From positions 2,416,001 to 2,480,000 of the forward strand of contig JAPEIS010000005.1 in NCBI GenBank assembly GCA_029531795.1: a stretch of DNA of 64,000 nucleotides, written 5' to 3'. The DNA comes from Sclerotinia nivalis. Its lineage: Eukaryota; Ascomycota; Leotiomycetes; Helotiales; Sclerotiniaceae. The position numbers and the translations under genes are program-made. Below are positions 49,689-61,516 of the stretch, piece by piece (within the stretch, counting starts at the first letter, position 1; each line of letters begins with the position of its first letter). The notes below the pieces were generated by a model, which did not search any database, was not told the DNA's origin, and saw only the letters and a list, made by a program, of their open reading frames with translations.

Positions 49689-50949
49689 CTATGAAACCCT
49701 AACAAAAGCTGCCATATTGTTAGTCAAGAAACCGATACCTATGACACAAAAGGTATAAACTTACTAGCATCAATCTGCATAAGCTGCGGCAACGTCAAGC
49801 GCACCTTATTCCTATACAAAGCCGGTGCCCTCAACTGCAAAGGATTCCCCTCAAAATAAACCGTAGTCAACTTCTCCTTATCTCTCAAATGCTCCTCGAC
49901 ATCATTAAAATCCGCAATTTGATTATAACTAGCCCATACCTCTTCTAACTCCTTTAATCCCTTGATGCCTGCTAGAGACGATATTTGGTTATTCGAAATA
50001 TCCAGAACGCGTAGTTGAGAACATGATTCCAGGCCCGAGAGTGAAGTTAACGCATTGTGCGAGATGTATAATTCTTCCAGCGAAGAAAGTTTATCCAGGC
50101 CGGTTATGGAGCGGATGCGATTACTCTGGATACTTAGAATCTTGAGATTTTGCAAGGCGTCGAGATTTTTCATCTCGGTGATTTTGTTCTTGCCGAGCCA
50201 TAATTCTTCCAATCCTATTAACGTGTCTAAACCCTGGATCTCGCGGATCCTATTCGCTGCCAGTTCTAAATTGCGTAGTTTGGTTAAACCGTCGAGGTTC
50301 TCGATGGTGGTTATTTTGTTTTGCACGAAGTAGAGGTCCGTGAGGGAAATTAGGTGGTTTATCTTCTTGATGTGTTTTAGTTTGTTGAAGGAGAGGTCGA
50401 GGGAGGTGAGGTGGATGAGTTCATCTAGCCCGCGGATGTGCGCAATTAGGTTATCGTATAAATCGAGTTCGGTGAGGGTGGGTGCGAGAGGGGAGAGTTC
50501 TTCGATTGTGGTGATGGTGTTTTGACGGAGGCAGAGTCGTTGGACTTGGGAGAAGCGGGAGAGGCGGAGAGATGGGATGGAGGAAATGCGTGCGTGTACT
50601 AAGTCTATTTCTTCGGTGTCGAGGGGATAGTCGTCGAGGAGATCTTGGACATGTTAATATAGTACTAGCTAGATATCTTTGGGCAGGGCGGAAGAAAGAG
50701 GTGTGTACCTTCATCTGCATTTATAATTTCCCCCGGAACAACATTCTCTTCATCCGAATACTCGGGATCAGATAAAGCTTCCGGATTAACAAGTTCTAAC
50801 TTCTTGCCATTCTCTTTCTCTATACGTAGTTTTCCATCCCACCCACTGCCGCTGCGGGGTGTAATAGATTCATCATGTCCTTCGACGTCATCTCCATTAA
50901 TAGAGACATGTGAGAGACTGGTCACCGTTTTATCTTCTTCGCTCGACAT
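49689..50949 (-). CDS. sds22: Sds22, leucine-rich-repeat regulator of protein phosphatase 1
   Basis: Conserved LRR partner of the PP1 catalytic subunit, involved in its maturation and in mitosis. Exons 50709-50949, 49765-50643 and 49689-49708 join to 379 aa; the last exon is only 20 nt and supplies the ending TFVRVS after QIDA. An acidic N-terminus (MSSEEDKTVTSLSHVSIN) is followed by about eleven 22-residue SDS22-type repeats (for example LRNLELAANRIREIQGLDTL and LKILSIQSNRIRSITGLDKL). The LRR cap is VYFEGNPLQL..YRNKVRLTLPQLMQIDA. It shares a 543-bp divergent upstream region with the hydrolase gene. Confidence 0.95.
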
Positions 50950-51492
50950 GGTAATCGTTTGTATTTCGTCTGTATGGTGGAGTGCGCTGTGGTGTGTTTT
51001 GAAATAATACTTGCTGCTGGTATGGAGGGGTATATTTATTTGTTTGTTTGTTTTGTCGCACGGGGACGCCAGAAATTTGTTCTAGTGGCCGGAATTGGTA
51101 TCTAGAACATTGGCTGATTTTCCGAGTGCTACAACTCTCCTTTTTAAGAGTGATTAGAAATTCAGAACTTTCTTTTGTCGATTTAAAATATAGAATTTCG
51201 TTTATGTAGAATTTTTAATCTGACTTCGAAGAGGTAGTTGATATAAAGTTTGAGTATCAATGTCGGTCACAATAGCCTGACAATGAGGCCCGGTGAGTGG
51301 TTCTGAAAAGTGTGGCTCCGGGAGCTTGACTTGTGGCTAGTCAACGACCAACCTTTGATTGATTGTGTTCAATTTGTCCAATAAATCATCATACAAAATT
51401 AATGACAACAATAACAATGCAGATGAAAGACCTTATTAGTTCATGAGAACTCCCACGACTTAAAGAATCATTGAATAAAACATTGAGTCAGA
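50950..51492. promoter_or_regulatory. Shared divergent upstream region, sds22 and hydrolase
   Basis: The interval lies between two oppositely oriented start codons and so contains both promoters. It has a (TTTG)n-like run near 51,030-51,055. No defined operator recognised. Confidence 0.45.
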
Positions 51493-52963
51493 ATGTTTCG
51501 GGCGAGTGCAACGTGTATTTTACGAAGGCCTCGACATGGATATGGACAACATCAACATCGTGCATTTTTTGGGGTGCCCATGTTTCTTATCCCACCTATG
51601 TATTTTGTAGGATTAGGGATTGCGATGTGGACTTGTGAGTTAGAATTCTATATTTTCTTCTCTTTTTCGGAAGTCTAATGATTTTGGACCCTTTGAGGGT
51701 ACTGGAAGTTCGGTACTTCTCGTTCTCTGGAGAAAAAAAAATCCGTTGTGAAGGATGTTTTACACCCTCGTTGATTGAGTATGATGAGCGTTGCTACCTC
51801 CGTATTGTCGCTCTTGTTCAAATAATGCTCATGCTGAGTCGAGGTAGGGAAATGTTTTATGATGGTAACATTTCAGAATAAAATTATCTATATGGTAAGC
51901 ACTCTCAATTTTCCCATCCTACATATCTCATATTGTAAAAATAGCCTGGTTTGCCTCCAAATTCCCGACAAGAAACTATCGCGAATTATGAAAAAGAATG
52001 CCTGGGTATAAAATGGAGGGAAGAGAAGATGAAGTCTATAGATAGTACTTCGATCAGTCTATGTGTTGCAGAAGTATCTACTGCTGCCAAAATTGGGAGG
52101 AGACAACGGATGGTCTATGTTTTATATTTCCAAGGTTATTGCTCTCTTCTTTCTTAGTTTGCAATTATGAGTATTCACATAAGTGCAGGAAATGCAGCAT
52201 CATTACCACCAAGACTTCCATTTCTCTCTAGTGTGCCGCGAAACTTGAAAAAGCTACAACCTGCTCATGATGGTCCCGCACAATATGTATTCGTATGTTG
52301 CAGCTATAGAGGATACTGGACATCTCGAGGTAGACCATCAGAAAAGGGTATCATGATGGATGCAGAAGCTACAATGCAATGGGTTAAGAAAGATTTTGAA
52401 TCACGACCAGACTTTGATGGATGTGAGATTATTCTTTGGGGTCAAAGTATTGGGGCGGGGGTTGCCACTGGTTTGGCAGCAAAAGATGGAATATTTTCAG
52501 ATGAGTTGCGTTTACAGAAATTGATTCTGGAGACACCATTTCTGGGCATGTAAGTATTTTATCACTGTGAAATTTGGACGTCTGAGATTAACCAGTGCGG
52601 CACAGTAAAGCAATGCTAGAAACGCTATATCCGCAAAAATGGCTTCCATATCGACATCTTCACCCATTTCTAAGAAACCATCTTGATAGTTGGAGAGCCT
52701 TAGGTAAATTACATGAACGTACTGAGAGATCCGGGTTAAAAGCACCGCAGATTCTTATTTTGCAAGCTGGGAAAGACGAGTTAGTACCAGCATCTCATGG
52801 GGAATTACTAGAGAAGAGGTGTTCGGATCTTGGGTTGGAGGTGAGACGAGAAGTTATTCAGAGCGCGTTGCATAATGAGGCTTTGGTTCGTGGAGGTGGA
52901 AGTACGATTATTGCGGAGGCTATAGGGGAGTTTGGTTTAGATCGAGATGGAATTAAAACGTAA
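51493..52963 (+). CDS. Membrane-anchored alpha/beta hydrolase (BEM46/ABHD-like)
   Basis: Serine hydrolase of unknown substrate. Five exons (51493-51634, 51848-51894, 51945-52134, 52189-52549, 52606-52963) join to 365 aa. The first intron is 213 nt and exon 2 only 47 nt; each join keeps the frame and restores NKIIYMPGLPPNSR and the oxyanion segment YFQGNAASL. One N-terminal membrane segment is present (PMFLIPPMYFVGLGIAMWTW). The catalytic set is visible: Ser in the elbow ILWGQSIGAGVA, Asp in LQAGKDELVPASH, and His in ALHNEALV. A YRGYWTSRG loop follows the fold's third strand. The order and topology match the BEM46/ABHD13 group, known as endomembrane proteins affecting hyphal polarity in Neurospora; the specific role here is inferred. 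Confidence 0.88.
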
Positions 52964-54298
52964 TCAGTTGGGGATAATATATGAAATATACCTACGTCCA
53001 TATTGATGTAGTGAGACTGACCGAGAATCGGGAGGCAACAGGGTAGCACAGTTGCCAATGTGACATATCACAGCATATTTCGTCTCATCTCAAAGCGAAC
53101 CGTCTTCGAGAGTTGAGAACGACCTTTCTATCATTCTCTTCCGTCCTCTGTATTATCCTTTGCCCACCTTCCCCATACCCCATTGTTCCAACCTTCCTGG
53201 GCCTTTTAGATAGAAATATTTCCCCTACACCCTCACAAGTTTCATATATTTCATACAGGCATTCCGAACAATCGGGTCACACCAAGCAATATGCTAGTAG
53301 ATTTAGCGTTGCATGTGCTTTCCAGCTTTCAAGTGTACTGCATCCATCTCCTTGCATTCATTCCACCAAAGCTTCAACTTTTTTCATCATTCCTCAATAT
53401 CTCCCACGATGAATTTTTATGATAATTCGCTTGTTCAACTTCGAGATATGAATATTCTACAAGTGTAGGATAGATACAAATCAATTGATTTTATTAAACT
53501 TCATCTCTCGCAGCTGAGCTCATGCAAAAAGATTTTAAAGCTCAACAGCCCTATTTTTCTTTTTTATCACGGCCAACTTTTTTGAGGTCGCATGTTAAAC
53601 CTTGTCATACTTGTCTTAACAATGACTGGTCCGGGGAAACAAGGATATAAATAACGTCTCTATCGATATCTCATGTATTGGGAATAGATAGAATGCTGCT
53701 CTATTCAAACTTCAGTGTTACAAGCCTGTGATATCCAAATTTAGGGCTTACATATAGTGATTGAAGCCCAAAATACTACCTATTGTGACTCCGTTTGCTT
53801 CAATGAGAGTCATTAGACGGCGAGATGATGTTCATTGGGTACCTAAAAAAAAGCCCCGTTAATCCTTGCTTCCCTTTCCAAGCCATATCAAAGTTGTCCC
53901 ACACCGAGAAATTTGCTTGGACCTCTCATGCAGCTTCCCTGACTATATTGGGGCGAAAAGGCTTCCAATTGCACAATCAGACCAAATGAGGCAGAATTAA
54001 GGCCACTAGATTGAGAGTCACCTGCTTTGGTGAAGTATTCGTACTCTTTTCTCCCGTAAATCGCGTCTCCCCGGCTTCAAAGCGCGTCAGCTCGTTTTGC
54101 CTGAGAATACATATATATACTGACCACCCACCTCTCTCCAGGACAATTCTTTCTTTCAATTAATGGGGCTCGATCAATTTATCAAGTCGAATAATTCATC
54201 GATAGATATTACTAACATTCATTTTGTGTTTGTGTGAAAGAATTCAACGTCGTAATTTTCTATTGAATTCCTCGCAGACTTCATTTCAGCAACCGAGA
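52964..54298. other. Intergenic, no supported gene
   Basis: About 1.3 kb between two plus-strand genes. The open frame at 53113-53412 lacks supporting features. Nothing else recognised. Confidence 0.5.
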
Positions 54299-55297
54299 AT
54301 GTTTACAAGAAGTCTCAATAAATCACAAACAACAGAGAGCTTTTCAAGAAATCGTCGTCATAAAGGAAAATCTTCATTCAGAGAGCATGCAGTATCAAAA
54401 CATCGTCATGAGAGGACTACTCGTAAACCTCCGACCGAAGAAACTCCTTCCCCGAAGTATGTTGTACACAGCACCTTTATCATCATGATAACTAACTCAT
54501 ATCTAGCACATTAACCTCTTCCATAATAACCATAGTCGTCGGTCGCGAGCAACGGCTATTCGCAGGGCACGAAGATGTACTCTGTCTATCCCCTTACTTT
54601 CAATCCGCCTGTCGAAATCAATATATGGAAACAACCAACAAACGCATCTCACTTCCAGACGAAGAACCCGAGATCTTCTCCTCCGTTCTCGAATATTTAT
54701 ATAAAGGAGATTATTATCCACGACTCATGCATAACCAGCAAAAAAATACTTGGGAGTTGGAAAGTGGTGATGGGGAAAGAAGGGAATCGACCATTCATCA
54801 TCATTCTCTTGAGGGAGAATTGTTGAAGGATACAGTTCTTTATTGTGCGGCGGAAAAATATGGCTTGGAGGAACTTAAACGTGTGGCGTTGAGGAAACAA
54901 GGTCTTCGTATGTACTTTCTCACAAGTTATTCATTTATCCCCTATCATAGCATCGCTAACGGATGTGCAAAAGAATCCGGTATTCAGTGCAGCACCATTC
55001 TCTCATCAGCTCGCTACGCATATGCAAATACACCTGATACAGACTCGAAATTGAGAGCTCATTACCTGGCTCTCATCATTAAAAATCGAAGCACGTTTAA
55101 ACGAAGTGGAACGATGCAATTGGAGATGTTGCAGGGAGGGTCACCTTTATTTTTTGATTTATTCGTGGCGCTAGCTAATCATATCGATGATGTTGTTGCG
55201 TAAGTCTTTTGTGTTCTTTATCTTATGGTATTATGTATGGATAATTTAGACTAACTATGAGGATAGGGCTTCTCCAATAAGTACTAGGACTCATTGA
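54299..55297 (+). CDS. BTB/POZ-domain protein
   Basis: BTB/POZ proteins form dimers and often act as substrate adaptors for Cul3 ligases; the partner here is unknown. Exons 54299-54456, 54507-54907, 54974-55199 and, by inference, 55267-55297 join to 271 aa. The N-terminus is basic and Ser-rich (MFTRSLNKSQTTESFSRNRR). The BTB fold reads IITIVVGREQRLFAGHEDVL, SPYFQSACRNQYMETTNKRI, then LPDEEPEIFSSVLEYLYKGD. The intron at 54908-54973 is a multiple of three, so its retention stays open, but donor GTATGT and branch GCTAAC argue for splicing. The frame could stop at 55203; a strong intron (55200-55266, GTAAGT..GACTAAC..ATAG) instead gives ten further residues. Confidence 0.87.
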
Positions 55298-57012
55298 ATA
55301 ATGGACCAGAAGACGAGCAACTTTCATCTCAACTCAACTCAACACTTCAGATCTTTGCGAGCTTCTCTTCATGACACGACAATCTCCTTGACTATATCTT
55401 CTTCTATCAACTTCATTCCAATCCACCTGGTTCACTTCTCCACTTTCACTCACCAACTTCCACCCAAGCGTTTACATTTTCCAAACCCTCACACAACTTT
55501 GGTCTGCACCTTAAGTCGACTCGAATCTAATCGCATAGATTCTAACACACACCACTTACTCCACTTATTCCTCACCAGAAGCATTAAATTCTTCTTCTTT
55601 TGATACCACCTGGCGTTAAATTTGCTTTTCTTCTTCGCCTTCTTCACCATCTTCACATTTTATCTTCGCTTCGAGATTTGATGTTAACTTTATCTTTTCT
55701 TTCTTCTCTTCTTTTTTGGGATTTAAATTTACTTTCTATTTGGGACTTGACTTGTCAATGATGCCGAGATGGCGATGGCGATAGCAATATGAGGAAATGA
55801 ATGGGAACGGATGAAAAAGGGAGGAGAATTCCACCTTCAGCTTCACATGTATAATTATGATTCTTGTGCTAAATGTTTCCATGATTTGTTTTCCTTGGGT
55901 TATTTCTTGATTTTCCTTTTTGGAGATTAGGGATGGTTCCGCGTTATTGTTTTCGGGGAAGAAAGTTCTAGGGATCAGGAAAGGAGAGATGGGTTATTAA
56001 ATTGAATGGATTAATGAATCAATGGGACGGAATGGAATTGGGATGGGACAGATAGGATAGGATGGAGTGTATTATTTATTTATTCTAGCTCTTGTTCCCA
56101 CAGTTCTTATTATTTCATCATGCTATTTCCTATTATTACACATCTTTCTCTTTCCGCCCGCTTAATGGATGGATGGAAGGGTATAGATAGCTTAGTTTCC
56201 CTATTTCCTCCCACCTTAATATGATTTGAGGGAGAAGGGAGGGGCGCGGGGGCGGGGCGGGTAGGTAGTTAAAGTAAAGAACAAAGGAATGAATGAATGG
56301 AGAAAGGAAGGAAAGGAAGAAGAAAAGGCGAACCGAAAATGGCAGTCGAGTTTGCAGAAACTAGGGAATTAAGGAATTAAGATACTAGCTAGTTGGAGAA
56401 CATTATGAGAATGGATGGGATTGAGATTGAGAATGAGATTGATTTATTATATGAAGGATTTGTTTTGCAGCTTGTTGGGTAGTTGGTTAGTTGCTGTTTG
56501 GTACTTACTTGTTATTGGGTACGTACTTGCAAACTGTTCTGGTAAATAGATTGAGTTATTTTATGGATTTATGGTTTAAGGGTTGAGGTTTAAGGTTTAT
56601 GGTTTTTTTTTTGATTGATGGGATTGATGGGATTGATGTTGATATGGATATTGAGTGATGGGTGTTGGGTAATGGATATAGATGGATGGATATGAATATG
56701 GTTTTCTACTGTATTGGTAATATGAATATGAATACAAGTAGATGAATTAATTAACCATCAGATAATAATGAATCAATCATCTGAATGCTGAGTCAATCAA
56801 TAAATAAATATGGGTGACTGAATCCAAAATGGACCGAATGTAAGCAAGTGCATGTGAAATGAATGTTGCCTAGGAGGCAAACGTCCTCGGTACCATTCTT
56901 GATTATTATTTGTTGCGAATATCGTCAAACTAAGATGATACCCACGAAATACTACCTTGTTGGAAATAATATAATCAATATCATTGTACTACCTCTTCTT
57001 TAATAAACATCA
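55298..57012. other. Long convergent spacer with strand composition switch
   Basis: About 1.7 kb between converging genes. From about 55,300 to 55,740 the + strand is C/T-rich; from about 55,790 to 56,720 it is G/A-rich, with a G-rich patch (GGGGCGCGGGGGCGGGGCGGG) near 56,241-56,261 and GATTGATGG repeats. No open frame of note. It could hold long 3'-UTRs or a non-coding transcript; the sequence does not decide. Confidence 0.5.
56613..56638. repeat. Short 9-bp GATTGATGG tandem repeat
   Basis: Three consecutive GATTGATGG copies, followed by related GTTGATATGGATATTGA, inside the purine-rich part of the spacer. Confidence 0.85.
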
Positions 57013-58715
57013 TTAAACGCCTGTTCCAGGAAACGCGCCACCCTTGCTCAATACCACGATTCCTCGTTCTCGTGCTATGTAACCTTTCATCAAGCTCTAA
57101 ATAGTAACTGTTAGCAAGTTTTGACTCGCCCCAATGATAGAATTCTGTAGCAAATGAGAAATAAGACATGTAATTTACCTTATAAATCATATTAGCAAGC
57201 AAACATTCCACTTCATCATTTTCCATTGTCTCTTTACTCCCAATACTAATCGCAGCAGCAAATTCAGCAACTGGAATTCTCGTCTTTCTTACTGGTGCAG
57301 CGGTTGGTTCCTTGGCTTCTTCGTAACCACCTGCAATAAAGACTTTACGTAGGAGATTGCGTAAAGCGATGTCGCGGCCACGTTCTAGAGTGAGGTAGAT
57401 ACGACGTTTGACGAATTCATTTTCACCGGCTAAGAGTGCGGCATCGAAACCGGCGAGATCGCCTTTTTTGATGCAACGAGAGAGAGGGGCAAAGAGTTTT
57501 TGGAGTTTTGGGTACGGCTGAAGGAGGGCTGGTGTAGGAAGAGTGTGAGTTGTTAGGAGATGACAGGGAATTAGATATGTGAGAATGAGCCTGGTTGTTG
57601 TGGTTAGTGGTCATTTTGATGCTGGTATATGGAGGTGAACATACTCTTTGTTTTTAACGGCACTCTTGTGACATAGTTTCCATGCTTCGGTGAGATATTT
57701 CTCTGCCTAGAACAAATTAGTGAAACCGTACGATGAAACCATTGTGGTTGGATGAACTCACTTCTTCGTAATGTTCCTCAAGAAAGTATATGACTCCACA
57801 ATAATATTTGAACGTCACTTGATGAGACATTGGGAAAGATTCAAGGTTAGGCATATCACCTCTATATGCCTGAATCGCGTTGAGGATATTTCTCGACAAC
57901 CCGATAGAGTTTAGCTTGAAGTAAGTCTTGAACAATAAATTGATTATATTGTAAGTAGCCCATTTTCTAGACTCTTCAAGGGATGCTCGGTCACTGAGAC
58001 ATAAGGTGAATATGCGGTTGAGCTGTCGGGCTGCATCCTCCAGTTTCTCATTCTTTTCTGACTCTGGGTTTAAGTCGTCCTGGTAGTTCATAGCAGCGTT
58101 CATCACGGTACCAGTTGCCTCATCGGCCTTAATAGCAAAGATTCGCAAATATTTGCCAGCTACGTATAAGCAAGGTACTGTCCAAGCTTCGAACCCGCAG
58201 GCACTGTAACCACGATGAAGGGCATTTGTTACTTCTTTCCATGATTCATATACCTTCGTCCATGCATCCTAAACTTTTGTTAGCTGATTCTTTTGAAGAT
58301 GATAAGACTGGAAAACGCCGCAAAAGAATCCAGTCACGTGTTTCCACCAGCACTTTTGATCGAGCAATATCTACACACATTGTGCTCTGCTATATTGATA
58401 TATCAAAATCCATACCTTTGAGTCGTCTTCAGGAGCAGCTTCTGCATTGGACATCAACCCAACAAATTTCCAAAACGCGCAGCAAACGTCCACCCACGCC
58501 CTGGCCTCTTCTATTGGACAATTCAATGGAGATCGATCATCATAAAGGAGTCGGTAGTCAATATCCTTCTTGACATGTTCGTAATTTGTACTTCGGTAGA
58601 AATCTCTAAGTTTGTTAGGATTCGAGGCAGGGGCGGCAGGGTGAAGGGTCATGGATAGATTGTAGCCATTCCCTTCGTTGTATGCGGCCTTGAACTCTTT
58701 CATGAATGGATCCAT
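57013..58715 (-). CDS. csn12: Csn12-like PCI-domain protein (COP9 signalosome/TREX-2-type)
   Basis: PCI-domain protein of the Csn12/PCID2 family, acting with COP9 signalosome-like or Thp3-type mRNA complexes. Five exons (58416-58715, 57762-58268, 57645-57706, 57179-57590, 57013-57096) join to 454 aa, close to family length. The start is the ATG at 58715 ([20 protein letters not shown]). Family blocks appear in order: [38 protein letters not shown], then [20 protein letters not shown] and [20 protein letters not shown]. The PCI core follows ([40 protein letters not shown]), ending with the winged-helix strand [20 protein letters not shown]. It is divergent from the eL20 gene. Confidence 0.93.
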
Positions 58716-59310
58716 CTTCAACTTCTGAGGATTTTCACCTCTTGTAAGTAGCTATGAATTTTCTTGTGTTGTGAGAGCAAACAGTAAGCTGGTTTGATGC
58801 TTTACAATTTGATTGTTGTGAAGAGAAGAAAAACCGAAAATCTTCAAAATGCTGACTCCCTGAGGGTATCATGAATCTATGTAAAAGAAACGTAGAACAA
58901 GAAATGAATTGTTATGCTATCACAATTAATATATCATTGAGGCGCTGAAGTACTGTCATGTAAAATAACTTTCAATGAATTTCAACTCATCATTCACCTC
59001 TTCCTTTGAGTTGATACTGATCAAATTAATAATAATCTTCAGAAATGTGATAATGACACACCGTTGTTCCATAATTCCCGTGCTCAGTGATGCGCGAGAC
59101 CAAATACGGCAAGGTCATAATCTCTAGGGCTGCCAGAAATTGAAACCCTTAGCTTTGATTTTCAACCGAGAATTTCAATTTGGGAGAAGCGCGAAGCCAT
59201 CAATCTCAAAATTTGCAGCGACAATCACGACAACAACCACGGCCACACAATTTCACAGTACGTTATACCCTATCGCAAAGAAATCAACGAACTCAGCTAA
59301 TTCCCTCCAG
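58716..59310. promoter_or_regulatory. Divergent promoter region of csn12 and the eL20 gene
   Basis: 595 bp separate the two start codons. Near 59,125-59,150 it contains CTAGGGCTGCC and AAACCCTTAGC, loosely like the telomere-repeat-type (Tbf1-like) boxes found before some fungal ribosomal-protein genes; neither is an exact match. The last 170 bp should be the eL20 5'-UTR. Confidence 0.4.
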
Positions 59311-60432
59311 ATGGGTAAGATATAGATTTTTTTCTTCAATCCGATGGACTGGACCCTCGAGTCAATCGATAAGACAATTGCGCATCCCTCGACTCTTTTT
59401 CTTTGCGAACTTCACGACAATGTAATGATTGGCACAAGACAGAAATTTGCATTCGATTTGAGCATTTGGAGCGACAAGAATTGAGTAAACTGGATGGTTG
59501 GTTGGTTGCAGATGTGGGCCGGGAATATTTACGAATGGCACGAAAAGAAATCCAAGAAGGCACCACTATCCAGCTTCCTGAAATATCATATGCAGATTGT
59601 TCTCTACATGTTACGAAAAATTCGCCTTGTCAGACTATTTCAATTCGGCTCGATAAACAACCAAGTCAACAATTACCATCTCACACTCGATTATGATACC
59701 AGTCATGGATTGCACCTTTGGACCTACCTTTTGATACCGCATGGATTCGAGATTGAGACTTGGAAGATCTGGAAGCTAACTTACTTTCCCTTAGGTCGCC
59801 TTAGAGAATACCAGGTCATTGGCCGCCATTTGCCATCCGAGGCAAACCCAGCCCCAAAGTTGTACCGCATGAGAATTTTTGCACCAAACACCGTTGTTGC
59901 AAAGTCTCGTTTCTGGTACTTCTTGATGAAGTTGAGAAAGGTCAAGAAGGCAAACGGAGAGATCGTCAGCTTGAACGAGGTATGCGATAGCACAATAACA
60001 TATTCAAAAGTTTCTAAATCCTAATTTTTACTTCTGCAGATCTCTGAGAAGCGCCCAATGAAGGTTAAGAACTTCGGTATCTGGATCAGATATGATTCTC
60101 GTTCCGGAACTCACAACATGTACAAGGAGTACCGTGAGATGTCCAGAACCGATGCTGTTGAGGCTTTGTACCAAGATATGGCCGCTAGACATCGTTCCCG
60201 TTTCAGGTCGATCCACGTAAGTTTATATTTTACTCTGCCGAGATGAATTATCATTTACTGATTCTGTAAATAGATCCTCAAGGTTGTTGAGATCGAGAAG
60301 ACCGAAGACGTTAAGCGCCCATACATCAAGCAACTCCTCGAAAAGAACCTCAAATTCCCACTTCCTCACCGTGTTTCCAAATCTATGACCGCCAACCTCT
60401 TCGCCTCAAAGAGACCATCAACTTTCTACTAA
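59311..60432 (+). CDS. rpl20: 60S ribosomal protein eL20 (L20/L18A)
   Basis: Structural protein of the large cytosolic ribosomal subunit. Exon 1 is just ATGG (59311-59314). A 480-nt intron (59315-59794, donor GTAAGA, branch GCTAAC, acceptor TTAG) then leads to exons 59795-59979, 60040-60216 and 60274-60432, giving 174 aa, the standard length. The protein begins [20 protein letters not shown] and continues [40 protein letters not shown] and [20 protein letters not shown], ending [16 protein letters not shown]. An intron immediately after the start codon is common in ribosomal-protein genes of filamentous fungi. I looked for a snoRNA in it and found no convincing box pair. Confidence 0.97.
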
Positions 60433-61516
60433 GTGTTTTGTGGCATAAGTCTGGGTTGGGGTTTCAAATATTGGTGTTTTTACATGCATCTCGGAGAGGT
60501 GTTTTAGCTTAAGCTCAATGAATGGGATCACGAGTAGCAAACAACAATATTGACATGATCAATGGTTTTTTGTGCAATTTTTGAGCCATGTGTTTGTGAA
60601 ATTTACTTTTGCCATGAAGGTGTTTCGATATCTCAGTGCGCCAACCATTACTGGAGTTTCTTGGTATATTTTATCTGCACCACGATAATGCAACTACCAG
60701 TAAAATACATCCTAATAAAACCTTCACATCTCGAACCGAACCTTCTCACTAGTGCTGCGAATTCCCCTTCACTTGAAAGACCTGCCCAAGCATCCAGCTC
60801 TTTGCGTTGTGCACAAGGCAAAGAATCTACATGTAACCGCTCTAATTCCGTAACTGACTCCCTCCTTTCTCCTCCCCTCCTTTCCCTCCCCTCCCCCTGT
60901 GCTCACGAAAACATAACCCAATAACTCGAAAACTCAACATCTCCATTCTCCATGCACAATACTCCTAGCAAAGTCTTACACTATCACTAATTGCGAAATC
61001 TTCAATCAGGAAATCTCTATTTCTATTTCAGTCTCGGGTCTTATTTTTTTTTTTCGAAATTACTAGGTGATTATCTAAGTAATACAAGTGAATTCATCTT
61101 ATAATAAATCTTATAAAGTATAAATCTCTATTCTCTATTCTCTATTCTCTATCCTATTAGATATTTATAATAGATGATATACAAACAATCTATTTCGGTT
61201 CAATTCAATTCAATCGGAAAACTGGTTTTGGCGGTATTTCAATATTATTCAATATATCGCTGAGATGTTTAATTATCTTATTGCTATATATCGCTATAAA
61301 CTGCTACACCTCATCATATAAGATCTTATATATATATACCTTGTAAATTTTGAGGTTCTAAATGTAAATCTTGATTTGATGATACCCATCCATCCATCCA
61401 TCTCTTGCTCATTCGTATTTCTCATTTCTTACTCTTCCATAGCTATCTTTAGGAAACAAAAATAAAGATCTCAGACCCTATCTACCGCACCACTTTTCAT
61501 CAAATCCTTTGTTCAT
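60433..61516. other. Convergent 3' spacer with simple repeats
   Basis: About 1.1 kb between eL20 and the ABC transporter 3' ends; AT-rich, no gene. It has a TCTCTAT run at 61125-61153, TTCAATTCAATTCAA near 61,198-61,213 and CCATCCATCCATCCATC near 61,387. Confidence 0.5.
61125..61153. repeat. 7-bp TCTCTAT microsatellite
   Basis: About four consecutive copies of TCTCTAT in the spacer downstream of the eL20 gene. Confidence 0.85.

Noticed and set aside
58185..58210. GGTTCGAAGC on the minus strand, like a tRNA B box
   Set aside because: It lies inside csn12 coding sequence and no tRNA fold is available.
59315..59794. snoRNA in the first intron of the eL20 gene
   Set aside because: No paired C box (RTGATGA) and D box (CTGA) with closing stem was found by eye.
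59403..60024. Open frames overlapping the start of the eL20 gene
   Set aside because: They run through the 480-nt intron and into eL20 exon 2 in the wrong register; the ATGG exon explains the gene better.
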